Shown here: positions 25,618-34,605 of the stretch, piece after piece
How positions within the stretch are numbered: the stretch's first letter is position 1
How the letters are laid out: every line of letters begins with the position of its first letter
Source of the DNA: Ignavibacteriota bacterium
Lineage (GTDB): Bacteria > Bacteroidota > Ignavibacteria > Ignavibacteriales > Melioribacteraceae
Reading direction: 5' to 3'
NCBI GenBank assembly: GCA_002698995.1
Contig: PAAX01000005.1
Location: forward strand, 1-64,000
DNA: 64,000 bases
The notes under the pieces: model-generated
Told to the model about the DNA's origin: nothing
Databases searched by the model: none
Seen by the model: only the letters and a program-made list of their open reading frames with translations
Program-made: the position numbers and the translations under genes

Positions 25618-27714
25618 TTAACTTGTAATCAGCTTACCGTTTTTTCTTACCGAAAGGTGTGAATGATCTTTACTTAATTCAAGATCCAACTTAAACTGAT
25701 TAATTAATGCCTGGAGATTATGAGTAAGATTTGATAATCCTTCAGCAGATTGACTAATAAGATGAGTTCCCTGCACAGATTGCTGAGTTACATTGCTAAT
25801 TGTTTCAACATTTCTGCTAATTTGTTCACTTGTAGAAGCTTGTTCTTCACTGGCAACTGCAAGTTGTGCAATAATTTCAGAAACTTTTTCAGATTGATTT
25901 ATAATCTTACTTAATGCATCGCCGGCTTGAGATGCTAATTCTTTTCCTTTATCTACTTCATTCTTTCCTTCTAAAATTGAGCTTACAGCTTCTGAAGAAA
26001 CTCTCTGAATTTGTTTTATCATTTCCTCAATTTCTTTAGTAGCTTTGGTGGTTCTTTCAGCAAGTTTTCTAACTTCATCGGCAACAACGGCAAAACCTCT
26101 TCCTTGTTCACCTGCTCTGGCAGCTTCTATTGCGGCGTTAAGTGCAAGTAAGTTTGTCTGTTCTGCAATATCATTAATTACTTTTACTATTTCACCAATT
26201 TCATTACTGCTCTTTCCTAATTCTTCAATTGTAGCAGATGATTTATTAACTACTTCTGCAATACGTTTAATTCCGTCAATAGTTTTAACAACAACATCTC
26301 CGCCTTGTACAGCTTCAGTACCGGCAGCTTTAGCAGATTCAGCCGCAAGATTTGCATTTCGCGTATTTTCAAGAATTGTTTTAGTCATTTGTTCAACAGA
26401 TGCGGCAACTTCAGAAGTTTGATTATTTTGTTCATTAGCACCAACAGCCATTTCTTCGGTACTTGCAGAAATTTCAGATGCTGCATTTGATAATTCGTTA
26501 GAGCTTTTTGCAACTTCACCAATTAAATGATTCATTGAAGCAATTAATGTATTAACACTTTGTTTTATTACATCATAATCACCTTTGTAATCTCCGGTCA
26601 TTCTGGATCTAAAATCACCTTTTGATAAAGTTTCAAGAACAGAAGAGGCTTCTTTAATAGGTACAATAACAGAATCAAGAATTGAATTGATACCAAGAAT
26701 TAATTCTTTCCAGCCGCCTGAGAATTTATCAACATTTCCTCTTACTGATAAATCACCTCTTTGGTTTGCATCAATTAACTTTTTAGCTTCCTGCAGTAAT
26801 TCATTAATTGTTTCTACTTCGGAATTAAATGATTGAGCAAGTTTATCTTTAGAAGATGCTTCTTTAACTTTTTCTAAACTTCCGGAAGCAATTTTTTCTG
26901 CAGCAATAATTTTTTCGTTTTGAGTCTCTCTCAACTGCCTCATTTTTGTCGCTAATTCACCAATTTCATCTTGAGAATTTACACCTATTTCGGTGTCAAA
27001 ATTTCCCAAAGTAAATTCTGTAAGGGCGTCTTTCAATTTATTAATCGGTTTGGTGATTGCCGGAGCAACAATAAATGTTGATGCCAAGAAAATTAAAGTA
27101 CCGAATATCATTCCAATTATTATGTAAGTAATGGAAGCTTGAACCGTACTGTTGATTTCATCTTTAGTTGATTGAGCATTTTGATTTAATAACTCAATTA
27201 TTGCTTTGAATTCGCCATCAAGCATGTTGCCGACTTCTTCTCCGGATGTTACGGAAATAATAGCAGCCATTTCATAACTTTGAGTTGCAGCAGCACTAAG
27301 TATTGCATCTGCAACGTTATTGTTATAGTTTTTCCAAATTTCCGATATGGATTGAAGTTTTAATTTAACTTCTTCATTTAAGTTTTCTTGATTGGAAAGT
27401 TCTTCTAAGTCGGTTGTAAATGAAGATTTAAGTTCGCCAAATTTTTGATAGTTGCTTTCAAATTGATCTGCAAATACATCCATTGAAAACTTCAGCATCA
27501 TTCCTTGTATTTCATTGTAATTTCTCTGCAGATGTTCAATCTTAGCTCTAGGTTCAATATAATCTGTAAATAAAGATTCAGAAGTACTTTTAAAATTTGA
27601 CATTTGGACTGCATCACTTAAGGCAATTGCGGCAGAAACAAATGCAATTAATAAAAATCCCAACTGAAGTTTACGTACAAATTTTAATTTCTTTAATCCA
27701 CTTAAGAACTTCAT
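25618..27714 (-). CDS. methyl-accepting chemotaxis protein with four-helix-bundle sensor
   Basis: This 698-aa chemoreceptor has a membrane helix near 16-33, an all-helical periplasmic sensor (about 35-190) of the four-helix-bundle kind and a second membrane helix near 195-217. It then has a HAMP domain, a further HAMP-like linker (about 300-400) and the MCP signalling domain. The conserved hairpin tip [20 protein letters not shown] and [15 protein letters not shown] is intact. It would control a CheA kinase not present in this window. It starts 12 nt after the small TonB-domain gene and should be co-transcribed with it. Ligand unknown. Confidence 0.95.
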   Translation of the reverse strand: MKFLSGLKKLKFVRKLQLGFLLIAFVSAAIALSDAVQMSNFKSTSESLFTDYIEPRAKIEHLQRNYNEIQGMMLKFSMDVFADQFESNYQKFGELKSSFTTDLEELSNQENLNEEVKLKLQSISEIWKNYNNNVADAILSAAATQSYEMAAIISVTSGEEVGNMLDGEFKAIIELLNQNAQSTKDEINSTVQASITYIIIGMIFGTLIFLASTFIVAPAITKPINKLKDALTEFTLGNFDTEIGVNSQDEIGELATKMRQLRETQNEKIIAAEKIASGSLEKVKEASSKDKLAQSFNSEVETINELLQEAKKLIDANQRGDLSVRGNVDKFSGGWKELILGINSILDSVIVPIKEASSVLETLSKGDFRSRMTGDYKGDYDVIKQSVNTLIASMNHLIGEVAKSSNELSNAASEISASTEEMAVGANEQNNQTSEVAASVEQMTKTILENTRNANLAAESAKAAGTEAVQGGDVVVKTIDGIKRIAEVVNKSSATIEELGKSSNEIGEIVKVINDIAEQTNLLALNAAIEAARAGEQGRGFAVVADEVRKLAERTTKATKEIEEMIKQIQRVSSEAVSSILEGKNEVDKGKELASQAGDALSKIINQSEKVSEIIAQLAVASEEQASTSEQISRNVETISNVTQQSVQGTHLISQSAEGLSNLTHNLQALINQFKLDLELSKDHSHLSVRKNGKLITS

Positions 27715-27726
27715 TTTATAGTTCCT

Positions 27727-28128
27727 TTAACTTAATTTGAATTCAATAGAAAGGGATAATTTTACTTTAACTGCTTGTCCCTTATTTTTTGCTGATGTAA
27801 ACTTAGAACTTTTTACAGCAGCAGAAGCAGCTTCGTCACAACCGCCGCCAATTCCTTTAATTACTTTAACATCATCTACAGTACCGTTTTCATTAATCAT
27901 TGCCATTATAAAAACTTTACCTTGAACTCCGGCTTTTTTGGCAATTTCAGGATATTTTATTTTAGCATAAATTTCTTGTAAACCGCCAACAGGTTCCGGC
28001 ATCTGTTCTGCAAACGCTAAGTATTGATCTCCCTCACCTAAATCTGCAGCCTTAATAAAATTTGGCTGAAATACGAGGGTAATTAATATGAAAAGAGCAA
28101 ACATCCTTGTAATATTTAATTTGCCCAT
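27727..28128 (-). CDS. exported stand-alone TonB C-terminal domain protein
   Basis: The 133-aa protein has a cleavable-looking signal peptide (to about FIKA, residue 27) and then a TonB C-terminal domain: PEPVGGLQEIYAKIKYPEIAKKAGVQG, VIKG and a final KLSLSIEFKLS strand. There is no proline-rich spanning region, so it cannot couple ExbB to the outer membrane like classical TonB. It lies 12 nt upstream of the chemoreceptor, so it may be a periplasmic ligand-binding or partner protein for it. That role is inference. Confidence 0.85.
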   Translation of the reverse strand: MGKLNITRMFALFILITLVFQPNFIKAADLGEGDQYLAFAEQMPEPVGGLQEIYAKIKYPEIAKKAGVQGKVFIMAMINENGTVDDVKVIKGIGGGCDEAASAAVKSSKFTSAKNKGQAVKVKLSLSIEFKLS

Positions 28129-28222
28129 AATAAACCTCCATGTTTATAATTTGACACCTTATTATCGGATGTTTATAAGAATTTTAAAGTGATTTTTAGG
28201 AAAAAAATCAGTTCGAATGGAT

Positions 28223-28777
28223 TTATTTTACGATTTTAGAAACAGACTTAAACTCTTCTGTTCCACATACGTTTAGAAGCTCAAATAGTATTGATTCAGT
28301 AGAAGTTATTTCTACTCCATTTGCTCTCATTCTCTCAATTGCAATTTGATAATCGGATATTTTTCTTGATGTGACTGCATCTGCTGCTAAATTTACTTGA
28401 AATCCGTTTTCTATCAAATCCAATGCTGTCTGCATCACGCAAACATGAGATTCAATTCCACATAATATAACTTGTGAAATATTTTTGTTTATCAGTTCTT
28501 GGAATAAGTTTTCAGCTCCAAAACAACTAAAACTCATTTTTTGAATTGCTGTGTTTTCTAATTCCGATTTAATTTCATGAATTGTTTCACCTAAACCTTT
28601 TGGATACTGCTCAGTTAAAAATATAGGAACATCTAATACTTTAATTCCCTTTATCAGTTTAATAATATTTTCGAGGAAAAATTCTTTATTATTCATCACT
28701 CCAAGAATTCTTTCCTGTACATCAATAATTAAAAGAGCTGATTTATTTCTATCTAATAATTTTGAATATCTTTTCAT
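28223..28777 (-). CDS. isochorismatase-family cysteine hydrolase
   Basis: The 184-aa protein has the isochorismatase-like fold with the catalytic triad D19 (LLIIDVQER), K80 (QKMSFSCF) and C113 (GIESHVCV). It has no signal peptide. Members hydrolyse amides such as nicotinamide or carbamates; this one cannot be assigned to a substrate. It starts 9 nt after the C39-like protease gene on the same strand, and so is probably co-transcribed. Confidence 0.92.
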   Translation of the reverse strand: MKRYSKLLDRNKSALLIIDVQERILGVMNNKEFFLENIIKLIKGIKVLDVPIFLTEQYPKGLGETIHEIKSELENTAIQKMSFSCFGAENLFQELINKNISQVILCGIESHVCVMQTALDLIENGFQVNLAADAVTSRKISDYQIAIERMRANGVEITSTESILFELLNVCGTEEFKSVSKIVK

Positions 28778-28785
28778 TTTTTCTC

Positions 28786-29622
28786 CTAATACATTGGATC
28801 CATTCCATATTTGCCGCAGCTGTACATCATTAAAATTGCGGTAAGATCAATTAAACATTTCTTTTCTTCGTTTTCGGGAATTATTAAATCATAAACATCA
28901 GCTAATATTTTCATGTTATCCAAAATATTTTTCAATTCTGTGTAGGATGGAATTCCATGCCAGTTAGCAACTTGATGAATTAATCTGGTTTCATTTCTTC
29001 TTAAAAATTCATTAAATGTAATAAAATTTACTGATAATTTTGTCCGAGGTCTGCAGACATTTGTTAAATCATTAAAATACTCATCCCATTTAAGAGCAAG
29101 TCTTTCATATTTATGATACATAATTTCTTTAGCTGTCTTAACATCAAGTTTTGCTTTACTATGACTTTTAAACTTTGGAATTACCGCATAGCCGTCATAA
29201 CTGATTACCCCTTGCTTTTTATCTTTGTATCTCCAGTCTCTTAATAATTGAGCAGAAGTTTTTATTGTAATTACTTTATCCAAACCGCTGTCAATTACTA
29301 CATATTTCCCTTTTTCATATCTTACAACTGTGTACCAGTGTTCCCAATTTTGAACACTTAAGATGCATGGGATTCCTTTTTTCAATTCTTTGTTCAACAT
29401 TCGTCTTGCATCATCCGGATTGGATGATTGGAAATATTTCATTCCGCATTTATACTTTTTTGCAGCTCGTGAAAGTCCTATTTCATCAGTACCTGCCCAC
29501 CAAGTGCTTCCGGCAGTTATTCCGATATCGTTTTCATGTTTAAATATACCAAGCATAACAAGAGCATGCTTTAATGCAAAAGGACCGCATTGATAAGAAT
29601 TTGGTTGTGGATAAAAACTCAT
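28786..29622 (-). CDS. C39-like cysteine peptidase family protein
   Basis: This 278-aa protein begins with a papain-like C39 pattern: Q11-C12-GP with helix, His95 in NWEHWYTVV and D111 in VVIDSGLD. Those are the usual Gln, Cys, His and Asp. There is no signal peptide, so it is probably cytoplasmic. The C-terminal 120 residues are not recognised. Unlike bacteriocin exporters it is not fused to an ABC transporter. Its divergent neighbour is a Ddl-like ATP-grasp gene and its co-directional neighbour an isochorismatase-like hydrolase. The combination suggests amide or peptide chemistry, but no pathway is established. Confidence 0.8.
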   Translation of the reverse strand: MSFYPQPNSYQCGPFALKHALVMLGIFKHENDIGITAGSTWWAGTDEIGLSRAAKKYKCGMKYFQSSNPDDARRMLNKELKKGIPCILSVQNWEHWYTVVRYEKGKYVVIDSGLDKVITIKTSAQLLRDWRYKDKKQGVISYDGYAVIPKFKSHSKAKLDVKTAKEIMYHKYERLALKWDEYFNDLTNVCRPRTKLSVNFITFNEFLRRNETRLIHQVANWHGIPSYTELKNILDNMKILADVYDLIIPENEEKKCLIDLTAILMMYSCGKYGMDPMY

Positions 29623-29731
29623 GATGTAATTTTCAGTCTTCTTTTATGAATTCTAAAATAATAAAAAGTTTTGTATAGCTTTCATAATTTAATTACTTTT
29701 ATAAATCTTTTCTCAAATAAGTCAATTAAAA

Positions 29732-30808
29732 ATGAAAATAGCTGTAGTTTATAATGAAGCTTATCCTGAAATAAAGAATGAATATTCTGTAAAACTCCCT
29801 AAAAATCTGGGGTTTAAGCCATATTTTGATATTGAGCAAAGTGATCCGATTGCCGAATATGAAAATATTGCAAAAATATTAAGAAGTGCCGGACATAATG
29901 CATACATCATAAACATACTTGATGATTTAGATAAATTTCTAAATGATTATCAAAAGAATTCACCGGATGTGATTTTTAATTTTGTAGAAATTTATAAAGA
30001 TAATGCTCAATTAGAAATGAGCTTTGCCGGATTAATGGAAATGATGAAAATTCCTTTTACCGGTGCATCATCAATAGCTTTAGGTACTTGCCAGAATAAA
30101 ACTCTCGCAAAAAGGATATTAAAAGAAAATGAAATCCCTACTCCAAAATTTAGATTTATAAAGAAAAAAAGAAGCAGCTATAAATTTGATCTCAATTTCC
30201 CAATAATTGTTAAACCTGCTTTTGAAGATGCAAGTGTTGGAATTGAGAATGATTCTATTGTTAAGAATAATAATGATTTGAAAAAAAGAGTTGAATACAT
30301 TCTCGATTATTATCTGCAGCCCGCTTTAATTGAAGAATTTATTGACGGTAGAGAACTAAACGTTGCAGTAATGGGAGATAAGAGAATCCGTGCCTTACCA
30401 ATAAGTGAAATTGATTTCTCAAGAATGCCAGATCATCTTTATAATATTGTAAGTTATCAAGCAAAATGGGACCCGCTGCATGAATCATATCACAAAACGA
30501 TTCCTAAATGTCCTGCTAAGCTCCCTAAAAAAATTGAATTGGAAGCAAAAGAAATTGCGATGAAATGTTTTAAGACTATGAAATGCAGAGATTATGCAAG
30601 AATTGATATGCGGCTTTCTAAAGATAATAAATTATATGTGTTGGAAGTTAATCCTAATCCCGATTTAACTGAGGATGCCGGATTTATGCGATCTGCAAAA
30701 CAGGCGGGAATGTCCTACAGAAAAGCATTATTAAAAATTATCGACTATGCTATTAAACGTGGAGTGAATTCACAAAATTTTAATAAGAAGTTTGCAAAGA
30801 TCGGATAG
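29732..30808 (+). CDS. D-alanine--D-alanine ligase-like ATP-grasp protein
   Basis: The 358-aa protein has the ATP-grasp fold of the Ddl type. The N-terminus is Ddl-like (VIFNFVEIYKDNAQLEMSFAGLMEMMKIPFTGAS), then an ATP-binding region with IIVKPAFEDASVGIEN and LIEEFIDGRELNVAVMG, and metal ligands in YVLEVNPNPDLTEDAGF. It ligates a carboxylate to an amine or amino acid. It differs from housekeeping Ddl in its N-terminal extension, and its neighbours are not cell-wall genes. A specialised peptide ligase is equally likely. Its 3' end overlaps the convergent HAD gene by 39 bases. Confidence 0.87.
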   Translation: MKIAVVYNEAYPEIKNEYSVKLPKNLGFKPYFDIEQSDPIAEYENIAKILRSAGHNAYIINILDDLDKFLNDYQKNSPDVIFNFVEIYKDNAQLEMSFAGLMEMMKIPFTGASSIALGTCQNKTLAKRILKENEIPTPKFRFIKKKRSSYKFDLNFPIIVKPAFEDASVGIENDSIVKNNNDLKKRVEYILDYYLQPALIEEFIDGRELNVAVMGDKRIRALPISEIDFSRMPDHLYNIVSYQAKWDPLHESYHKTIPKCPAKLPKKIELEAKEIAMKCFKTMKCRDYARIDMRLSKDNKLYVLEVNPNPDLTEDAGFMRSAKQAGMSYRKALLKIIDYAIKRGVNSQNFNKKFAKIG

Positions 30809-31534
30809 ATTGTTCACTTCATAATCTACAAACTTTTTCTGCTCTTCTGTAATTGGTTTTTTAGTTTTTCCGGTATAAATCAATATAGTTTCAGCCCCTA
30901 ATTTTTTAGCTCCTTCAATATCATTTATTATGTCGTCACCAATCATAATAAAATTTGATTCTGCCTTACAATTTATTTTCTTTAGTGCCGACTTAAAATA
31001 TTCACTCGATGGTTTGCCGATCAATAAGGCTTCTTTATCTGCAGCATATTCAATTCCTTTTATAAAAGCACCGGCATCCAATAAAATTCCATCTTCCGGT
31101 GTATTCCAAAACCGGTTTTTCTGCATTGCAATAAAGTCTTTTCCGTCTCTTACAAATCTGAATATCTCATTCATAATTTCATAATTCCATTCTTTATCTA
31201 AATCACCAACCAAAACAGCTTCCGGATTTTTATAATCCAAAAAATCAGAAAATATTGTTTTTACTTTTTCAACTGCATAAACAGCCACCTTTTTATATTT
31301 TCCTTTAATGTATTCCAGACTTGCATCAGAAGCGGTTATAATTGGAATTTTAATGCTGATGTTTCTCTTTTCAAAAAAATCCGAAATTTCATTTGATGTA
31401 ACTAAAGTAGAATTACTAAGTATTATTTTTGGGTTTTCGTATTTATCGAGTAAATCTAAAAACTCTTTTGTATTTGGAAGAATTGTATTTCCAGACTTTA
31501 TAACTCCGTCTAAATCAATCAGTAATGGTTTCAA
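30770..31534 (-). CDS. HAD phosphatase, LHPP/HDHD2-like
   Basis: This 254-aa enzyme has HAD motif I DLDGV at 7-11 (Asp nucleophile), motif II SNST, and motif III/IV with GKPSSEYF and IGDDIINDIEGA. The central cap segment FIAMQKNRFWNTPEDGILLDAGAFIKGIEYA resembles the LHPP/HDHD2 branch of HAD-IIA phosphatases (human LHPP is a phosphohistidine/phospholysine phosphatase). The substrate is not determined. Its 3' end overlaps the Ddl-like gene by 39 bases in opposite orientation, and it is divergent from feoA. Confidence 0.9.
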   Translation of the reverse strand: MKPLLIDLDGVIKSGNTILPNTKEFLDLLDKYENPKIILSNSTLVTSNEISDFFEKRNISIKIPIITASDASLEYIKGKYKKVAVYAVEKVKTIFSDFLDYKNPEAVLVGDLDKEWNYEIMNEIFRFVRDGKDFIAMQKNRFWNTPEDGILLDAGAFIKGIEYAADKEALLIGKPSSEYFKSALKKINCKAESNFIMIGDDIINDIEGAKKLGAETILIYTGKTKKPITEEQKKFVDYEVNNLSDLCKLLIKIL

Positions 31535-31619
31535 GTTTCACCTTTATTTTATAAATCAAAACAAAATAGAAAAATTTTTTCTTTAAAATATAATAAGATT
31601 ATATTGTATTTTATTTCTA

Positions 31620-31636
31620 TTTAGACTAAGTTTAAA
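31620..31636. promoter_or_regulatory. 17-bp palindrome, putative metalloregulator site before feoA
   Basis: TTTAGACTAAGTTTAAA is a palindrome around its central base, with one mismatched pair. It sits 26 nt upstream of the feoA ATG, where an iron-responsive repressor of the DtxR or Fur type would act. It overlaps a possible Bacteroidota-type -7 element. No regulator gene is nearby. This is an inference. Confidence 0.4.
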
Positions 31637-31662
31637 TAACAGAAAAATTCGGATATTAAAAA

Positions 31663-31887
31663 ATGCGTTTAATAGATTGTTTAAATGGATCAAAAGTTAA
31701 AATATTATCTATAGATGCCGGAAAAGGTGCAGAGCTTAATCTAATGAATTTAGGCTTGAATATTGGCGATGTAATTACGGTAAGTAAAAGATCGAGATTG
31801 CGCGGACCGGTTGTGATAATTAATAAAGATTCGGAAATAGCTATTGGACATGGATTAGCTGAAAAAATTTTAGTGGAAGGATTATAG
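31663..31887 (+). CDS. feoA: ferrous iron transport protein FeoA
   Basis: The 74-aa protein is an SH3-like FeoA domain: CLNGSKVKILSIDAGKGAELNLMNLGLNIGD, a RGPVVI strand and the terminal ISEIAIGHGLAEKILV-type strand. It assists Fe(II) uptake by FeoB. It ends 2 nt before feoB, so the two are a tight operon, with a palindromic site upstream. Confidence 0.95.
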   Translation: MRLIDCLNGSKVKILSIDAGKGAELNLMNLGLNIGDVITVSKRSRLRGPVVIINKDSEIAIGHGLAEKILVEGL

Positions 31888-31889
31888 AA

Positions 31890-33815
31890 TTGCAGTTTAT
31901 TTTAGTTGGACAACCAAATTGCGGTAAGAGTACAATATTCAACCATGTTGTAGGTTACAAAGCGGTAGTTGCAAATTTTCCCGGTGCAACAGTTAAATAT
32001 ACAAAGGGAAATATTGAGCTTGAAAATCAAAAAATAGATGTTGTTGATCTTCCAGGTACTTATTCATCTCAAACAACAGATGAAGCTGAATTAGTAGCGA
32101 TTAATTACTTAAGAAATTCATCTAATAATTCAGTTCTAATAAATGTAATTGATGCTTCGGTTTTATCAAGAAGTCTGCAGTTAACAATTCAGCTTGCTTC
32201 TCTTCAAATGCCTATGGTTATAGCATTAAATATGATGGATGAAGCCGAAAATAAAGGAATAAAAATATTTAAGGAAAGATTACAAGAAATCTTTCAAGTA
32301 CCAGTTATTGAAACAATCGGAAGAAAAGGAACCGGAGTTTTTGAATTATTTGTAAAAGCCAAAGAGATTTATGAGAAAAAACAAATTCCCAAAAACGTAA
32401 AGTTTGATGATAAAACGGAAGAATTAATATCCAAAATTGAATCTGTTTTAGAGAATTCAAAAAATGATTTAAGATGGTATTCCAGATTTAACGCACTTAA
32501 ATTAATCGAAAAAGATCCTTTGCTTATTAATGAGTACAAATCAATAATTCATCCTAATGATTTTAAAAAAATTGAAGAAATAATCTCATCTGCAGAAAAG
32601 GATTATAAAAAACCAAGCGAACTGATTAGCTCTTCAGCTAGAATTGAAGCGGCTTATAGAATATTTGAAAAAACTGCCGAAGTTAAATCTCATGATAAAA
32701 TTGACATAAGAAAAAGAATTGATGATCTGCTAATGCATCCAATTCTTGGTTATATATTTATGATAGCTATTTTATCAATTATGTTCTTCTCAATATTTAA
32801 GCTTGGAAGTTTTGTAGAACCTATATTTTTAGACTCTTTTGATTTATTGAATAACTATTTAGCAGAACAGTTTAAAGATAACCAAGTTGTTGCTTCAATA
32901 TTAATTGGTATTGCATCAGGTATTGGCGGCGGAGTTGGGATTGTTATTCCCTTTTTAATTCCATTCTTTATTTTCCTTTCTATACTTGAAGATACTGGAT
33001 ATTTAGCAAGAATAGCTTTTCTAGTTGATAATTTAATGCATAAAATCGGTCTTCACGGATTATCAATAATTCCAATAATTCTTGGTTACGGTTGTACTGT
33101 TCCAGGAATTTTAGCAACAAGAATATTGAAGTCAAAAAGAGATAAATTTATTACGGCTACTTTAACTACTTTAATTCCATGTACAGCAAAAATGACAGTC
33201 ATATTCGGATTGGTTGGATTTTTCATTTCGATGAAAGCAGCTGTTCTTATTTATCTATTGAATATTGTGATTGTAGGTCTAACTGGAAAATTCTTGTCTA
33301 AAGTTTTACCTGAAATAAGTCCCGGTCTAATTCTTGAAATTCCAAAATATCACATGCCTTCATTTACAACAGTAATGAATAAAACATGGTTCAGACTGAA
33401 AGAATTTATTATTGTAGCATGGCCTCTTCTTGTAGTAGGAAGTATAATTCTAGAATTAATTACTCATTTCAATTGGGTTGAAGGAATTAATAGTTTTATT
33501 GCGCCGTTTACTTCCGGATTACTCGGTTTACCGGCTGCAGTAGGTATTACTTTACTTTTCGGAATTATGAGAAAAGAATTAGCATTAATTCTTTTATTTG
33601 CCGCACTAGGAACGAGGGATGTCCTTTCGGTTATGACATTAACTCAAGTATTTAGTTTTACTGTATTTGTTACTTTTTATGTTCCTTGTCTTGCAACTAT
33701 TGCTGCTTTAGCAAGAGAATTAAATTGGAAAAACGCTCTATTAATTTCCGTTATAACTGCAGTAATAGCTGTTTTATTATCGGTTGGATTAAGAGTGATT
33801 GGAATTACATTCTAA
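31890..33815 (+). CDS. feoB: ferrous iron transporter FeoB
   Basis: This 641-aa Fe(II) transporter starts at a TTG at 31890, with an AAGG ribosome site nine bases before; no ATG occurs in frame until well past the G1 motif. The cytoplasmic G domain has G1 GQPNCGKST at 7-15, G3 DLPGTYS and G4 NMMD. The membrane part carries the conserved GYGCTVPGILATRI and CTAKMTVI segments in Nramp-unrelated Gate-type helices. Length is on the short side but has both halves. It is the second gene of feoAB, convergent with cobO. Confidence 0.95.
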   Translation: MQFILVGQPNCGKSTIFNHVVGYKAVVANFPGATVKYTKGNIELENQKIDVVDLPGTYSSQTTDEAELVAINYLRNSSNNSVLINVIDASVLSRSLQLTIQLASLQMPMVIALNMMDEAENKGIKIFKERLQEIFQVPVIETIGRKGTGVFELFVKAKEIYEKKQIPKNVKFDDKTEELISKIESVLENSKNDLRWYSRFNALKLIEKDPLLINEYKSIIHPNDFKKIEEIISSAEKDYKKPSELISSSARIEAAYRIFEKTAEVKSHDKIDIRKRIDDLLMHPILGYIFMIAILSIMFFSIFKLGSFVEPIFLDSFDLLNNYLAEQFKDNQVVASILIGIASGIGGGVGIVIPFLIPFFIFLSILEDTGYLARIAFLVDNLMHKIGLHGLSIIPIILGYGCTVPGILATRILKSKRDKFITATLTTLIPCTAKMTVIFGLVGFFISMKAAVLIYLLNIVIVGLTGKFLSKVLPEISPGLILEIPKYHMPSFTTVMNKTWFRLKEFIIVAWPLLVVGSIILELITHFNWVEGINSFIAPFTSGLLGLPAAVGITLLFGIMRKELALILLFAALGTRDVLSVMTLTQVFSFTVFVTFYVPCLATIAALARELNWKNALLISVITAVIAVLLSVGLRVIGITF

Positions 33816-33821
33816 TTATTA

Positions 33822-34349
33822 TTAAGATTCTATTCCCTTTCTGGATAGAATGCCTTTCTGGTAATAATGTTTGATTTCCTTCATCTCTGTAACTAAATCA
33901 GCCATATCAATTAATTCTTGTGGACAATATCTGCCGGTTAATATTAATTCAACATTATCCGGTTTATATGTAAAGAAGGGTATTAAATCTTCTTTTGTTA
34001 TTAACCCAAAATAAATTGAGACTAATGATTCATCGAGAATTATTAAGTCGAAATTATTGCTTTGCATTGCATTATAAGCTTTTTCAATTCCAAGTTTCAT
34101 TTCTTTTTTAATTTCTTCGGATGGCTCTTCTTTTTTAAAGACAAAACTATCATTACCAAATTGATTAATTGTAATTAGATCATTAAATCTAGCAAGAGCT
34201 TTTAATTCAGAGTAATGATAATCTTTCATAAACATTACAAAATAAGTTTTGAGTCCATACCCCGCAGCTCTTACAGCTTGACCGATAGCAGCAGTCGTTT
34301 TTCCCTTTCCATTACCGGTATAAATCTGAATAAATCCTTTTTTCAGCAT
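33822..34349 (-). CDS. cobO: corrinoid adenosyltransferase (CobO/BtuR type)
   Basis: The 175-aa enzyme transfers adenosine from ATP to cob(I)alamin. It has the P-loop GNGKGKTT at 12-19 and the Walker-B-like IILDE segment, followed by ILTGRYCPQELIDMADLVTEM, which is typical of CobO/BtuR. No other cobalamin genes are near; a salvage role is likely. It follows the DUF1289 gene by one base. Confidence 0.95.
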   Translation of the reverse strand: MLKKGFIQIYTGNGKGKTTAAIGQAVRAAGYGLKTYFVMFMKDYHYSELKALARFNDLITINQFGNDSFVFKKEEPSEEIKKEMKLGIEKAYNAMQSNNFDLIILDESLVSIYFGLITKEDLIPFFTYKPDNVELILTGRYCPQELIDMADLVTEMKEIKHYYQKGILSRKGIES

Positions 34350-34350
34350 T

Positions 34351-34536
34351 TTACTTTTGTGACATTTTTAATTTTCTTTTTCCAATTTCATTATAAATAA
34401 GATCTTTTTGATTTTCGTTCAGCATTCCCCAGACAGCAATTTCGGAAATTGTTCTAAAGCAGCCTTTACAGAGCTGAGTTTCTTTATCCATTTCACAAAT
34501 TTTTATACATGGAGTAGTTGGATTCTTTAATATCAT
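34351..34536 (-). CDS. DUF1289-family small cysteine protein
   Basis: The 61-aa protein contains the DUF1289 pattern TPCIKICEMDKETQLCKGCFRT, with four cysteines in a probable metal- or iron-sulfur-binding motif, followed by the helix WGMLNENQKDLIYNEI. Function is not known. It is one nucleotide upstream of cobO, so co-translated with it. The link to cobalamin is only by position. Confidence 0.87.
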   Translation of the reverse strand: MILKNPTTPCIKICEMDKETQLCKGCFRTISEIAVWGMLNENQKDLIYNEIGKRKLKMSQK

Positions 34537-34605
34537 AGTCTGCTAAAACCTCAGAGAATATTGGGCTAAACCAATTTAATTTTGATTCAGCCCAAAATAA
34601 TTTTG

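Noticed and set aside
26045-26422. Plus-strand open frame of 125 codons opposite the chemoreceptor signalling domain
   Set aside because: It is antisense to a highly conserved coding region, with no ribosome site and no domain.
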